Positions 7,817 through 7,949 of a stretch of DNA of 7,949 nucleotides are shown one piece after another. Every line of letters starts with the position of its first letter. Positions within the stretch are counted from its first letter, which is position 1. A model generated the notes under the pieces. That model was given only the letters and a program-made list of their open reading frames with translations. It was not told the DNA's origin and ran no database searches. Both the position numbers and the translations under genes were made by a program. Source of the stretch: SURF-58 sp041305085 (GTDB lineage: Archaea; Nanobdellota; Nanobdellia; Woesearchaeales; UBA9642); NCBI GenBank assembly GCA_041305085.1, contig JBFYMA010000048.1, forward strand, positions 1 through 7,949. Direction: 5' to 3'.

Positions 7817-7949
7817 TTAGGTTGGAGGGGCTCTATCCGGAATGTCCCAAAGGGATGCCAGAAATTTATTTCTAAGCATATTTTTTGCCATTCCTGCGAA
7901 GCCTATTGTTGAATAGGGCTCAATAGGCAAAGGGGGTTGGCCCCCTCGG
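7817..7949 (-). CDS. Possible C-terminal fragment of an upstream gene
   Basis: One - strand frame stays open for 44 codons from the window edge to a TAA at 7819-7817, encoding a tail that includes STIGFAGMAKNMLRNKF and ends PDRAPPT. The other two - strand frames are closed by stops. The stop codon sits right at the promoter of the giant gene, a natural place for an upstream gene to end. A 44-codon open frame can occur by chance and the same bases carry several hairpins, so this could also be non-coding. I recognise no family. Confidence 0.35.
   Translation of the reverse strand, partial: RGGQPPLPIEPYSTIGFAGMAKNMLRNKFLASLWDIPDRAPPT
7901..7945. repeat. Cluster of short inverted repeats at the right edge
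   Basis: GCCTATTG (7901-7908) pairs perfectly with CAATAGGC (7921-7928) across a 12-base loop. Inside it, CCTATT (7902-7907) can instead pair with AATAGG (7912-7917) around GTTG. Next to it GGGGG (7932-7936) pairs with CCCCC (7941-7945) around TTGG. A further AGAAAT/ATTTCT hairpin lies at 7860-7873. No known RNA family is recognised. Confidence 0.5.

Noticed and set aside
7842..7916. 24-codon + strand small ORF (begins MSQRDARNLF)
   Set aside because: There is a weak GGAGGGG upstream and a palindromic TATA-like site, but it is very short, antisense to the possible upstream gene end, and has no recognisable features.
7817..7949. tRNA, SRP RNA, RNase P RNA or C/D-box RNA at the right edge
   Set aside because: The hairpins do not fit a cloverleaf, and I see no SRP or RNase P core sequences and no paired C/D boxes.

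Overview
The window looks like a piece of an archaeal chromosome, most likely from a DPANN lineage of the Woesearchaeota/Pacearchaeota type. Four signs point that way: a short archaeal-type phenylalanyl-tRNA synthetase beta chain, a MEMO-family protein, TATA boxes about 24 bases upstream of start codons with no leader, and a very large cysteine-rich secreted protein carrying the 'CCGDD' signature that I associate with DPANN surface proteins. The lineage call is an inference from family knowledge, not a database result.

Layout from left to right. Positions 1-58 are pure A and directly abut the start codon of pheT (59-1708, +), so its natural upstream region is not visible. pheT converges on a MEMO-family gene (1738-2601, -) across a 29-base gap that holds T-rich tracts for both strands. 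A 97-base divergent promoter region (2602-2698) separates the MEMO gene from an AT-rich gene of unknown function (2699-3226, +). That gene converges, with only 3 bases between stop codons, on a gene for a 1502-residue exported protein (3230-7738, -). This protein has a signal peptide, about 76 cysteines, two copies of a CCGDD module, a beta-sandwich-like segment, cysteine-rich repeats of the myxococcal/DUF4215 kind and a six-cysteine knottin-like tail. The last ~200 bases hold its promoter and Shine-Dalgarno site and, at the edge, a possible C-terminal coding fragment with several small hairpins.

The genes do not form an obvious pathway. pheT (translation) and the MEMO gene (conserved, poorly understood) are housekeeping-like. 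The small gene and the giant exported protein are the lineage-specific, least described part. No two complete genes are co-directional and adjacent, so there is no operon to infer function from. The giant protein is the best candidate for something undescribed: an archaeal, apparently unanchored, disulfide-rich extracellular protein ending in a toxin-like cystine-knot pattern.
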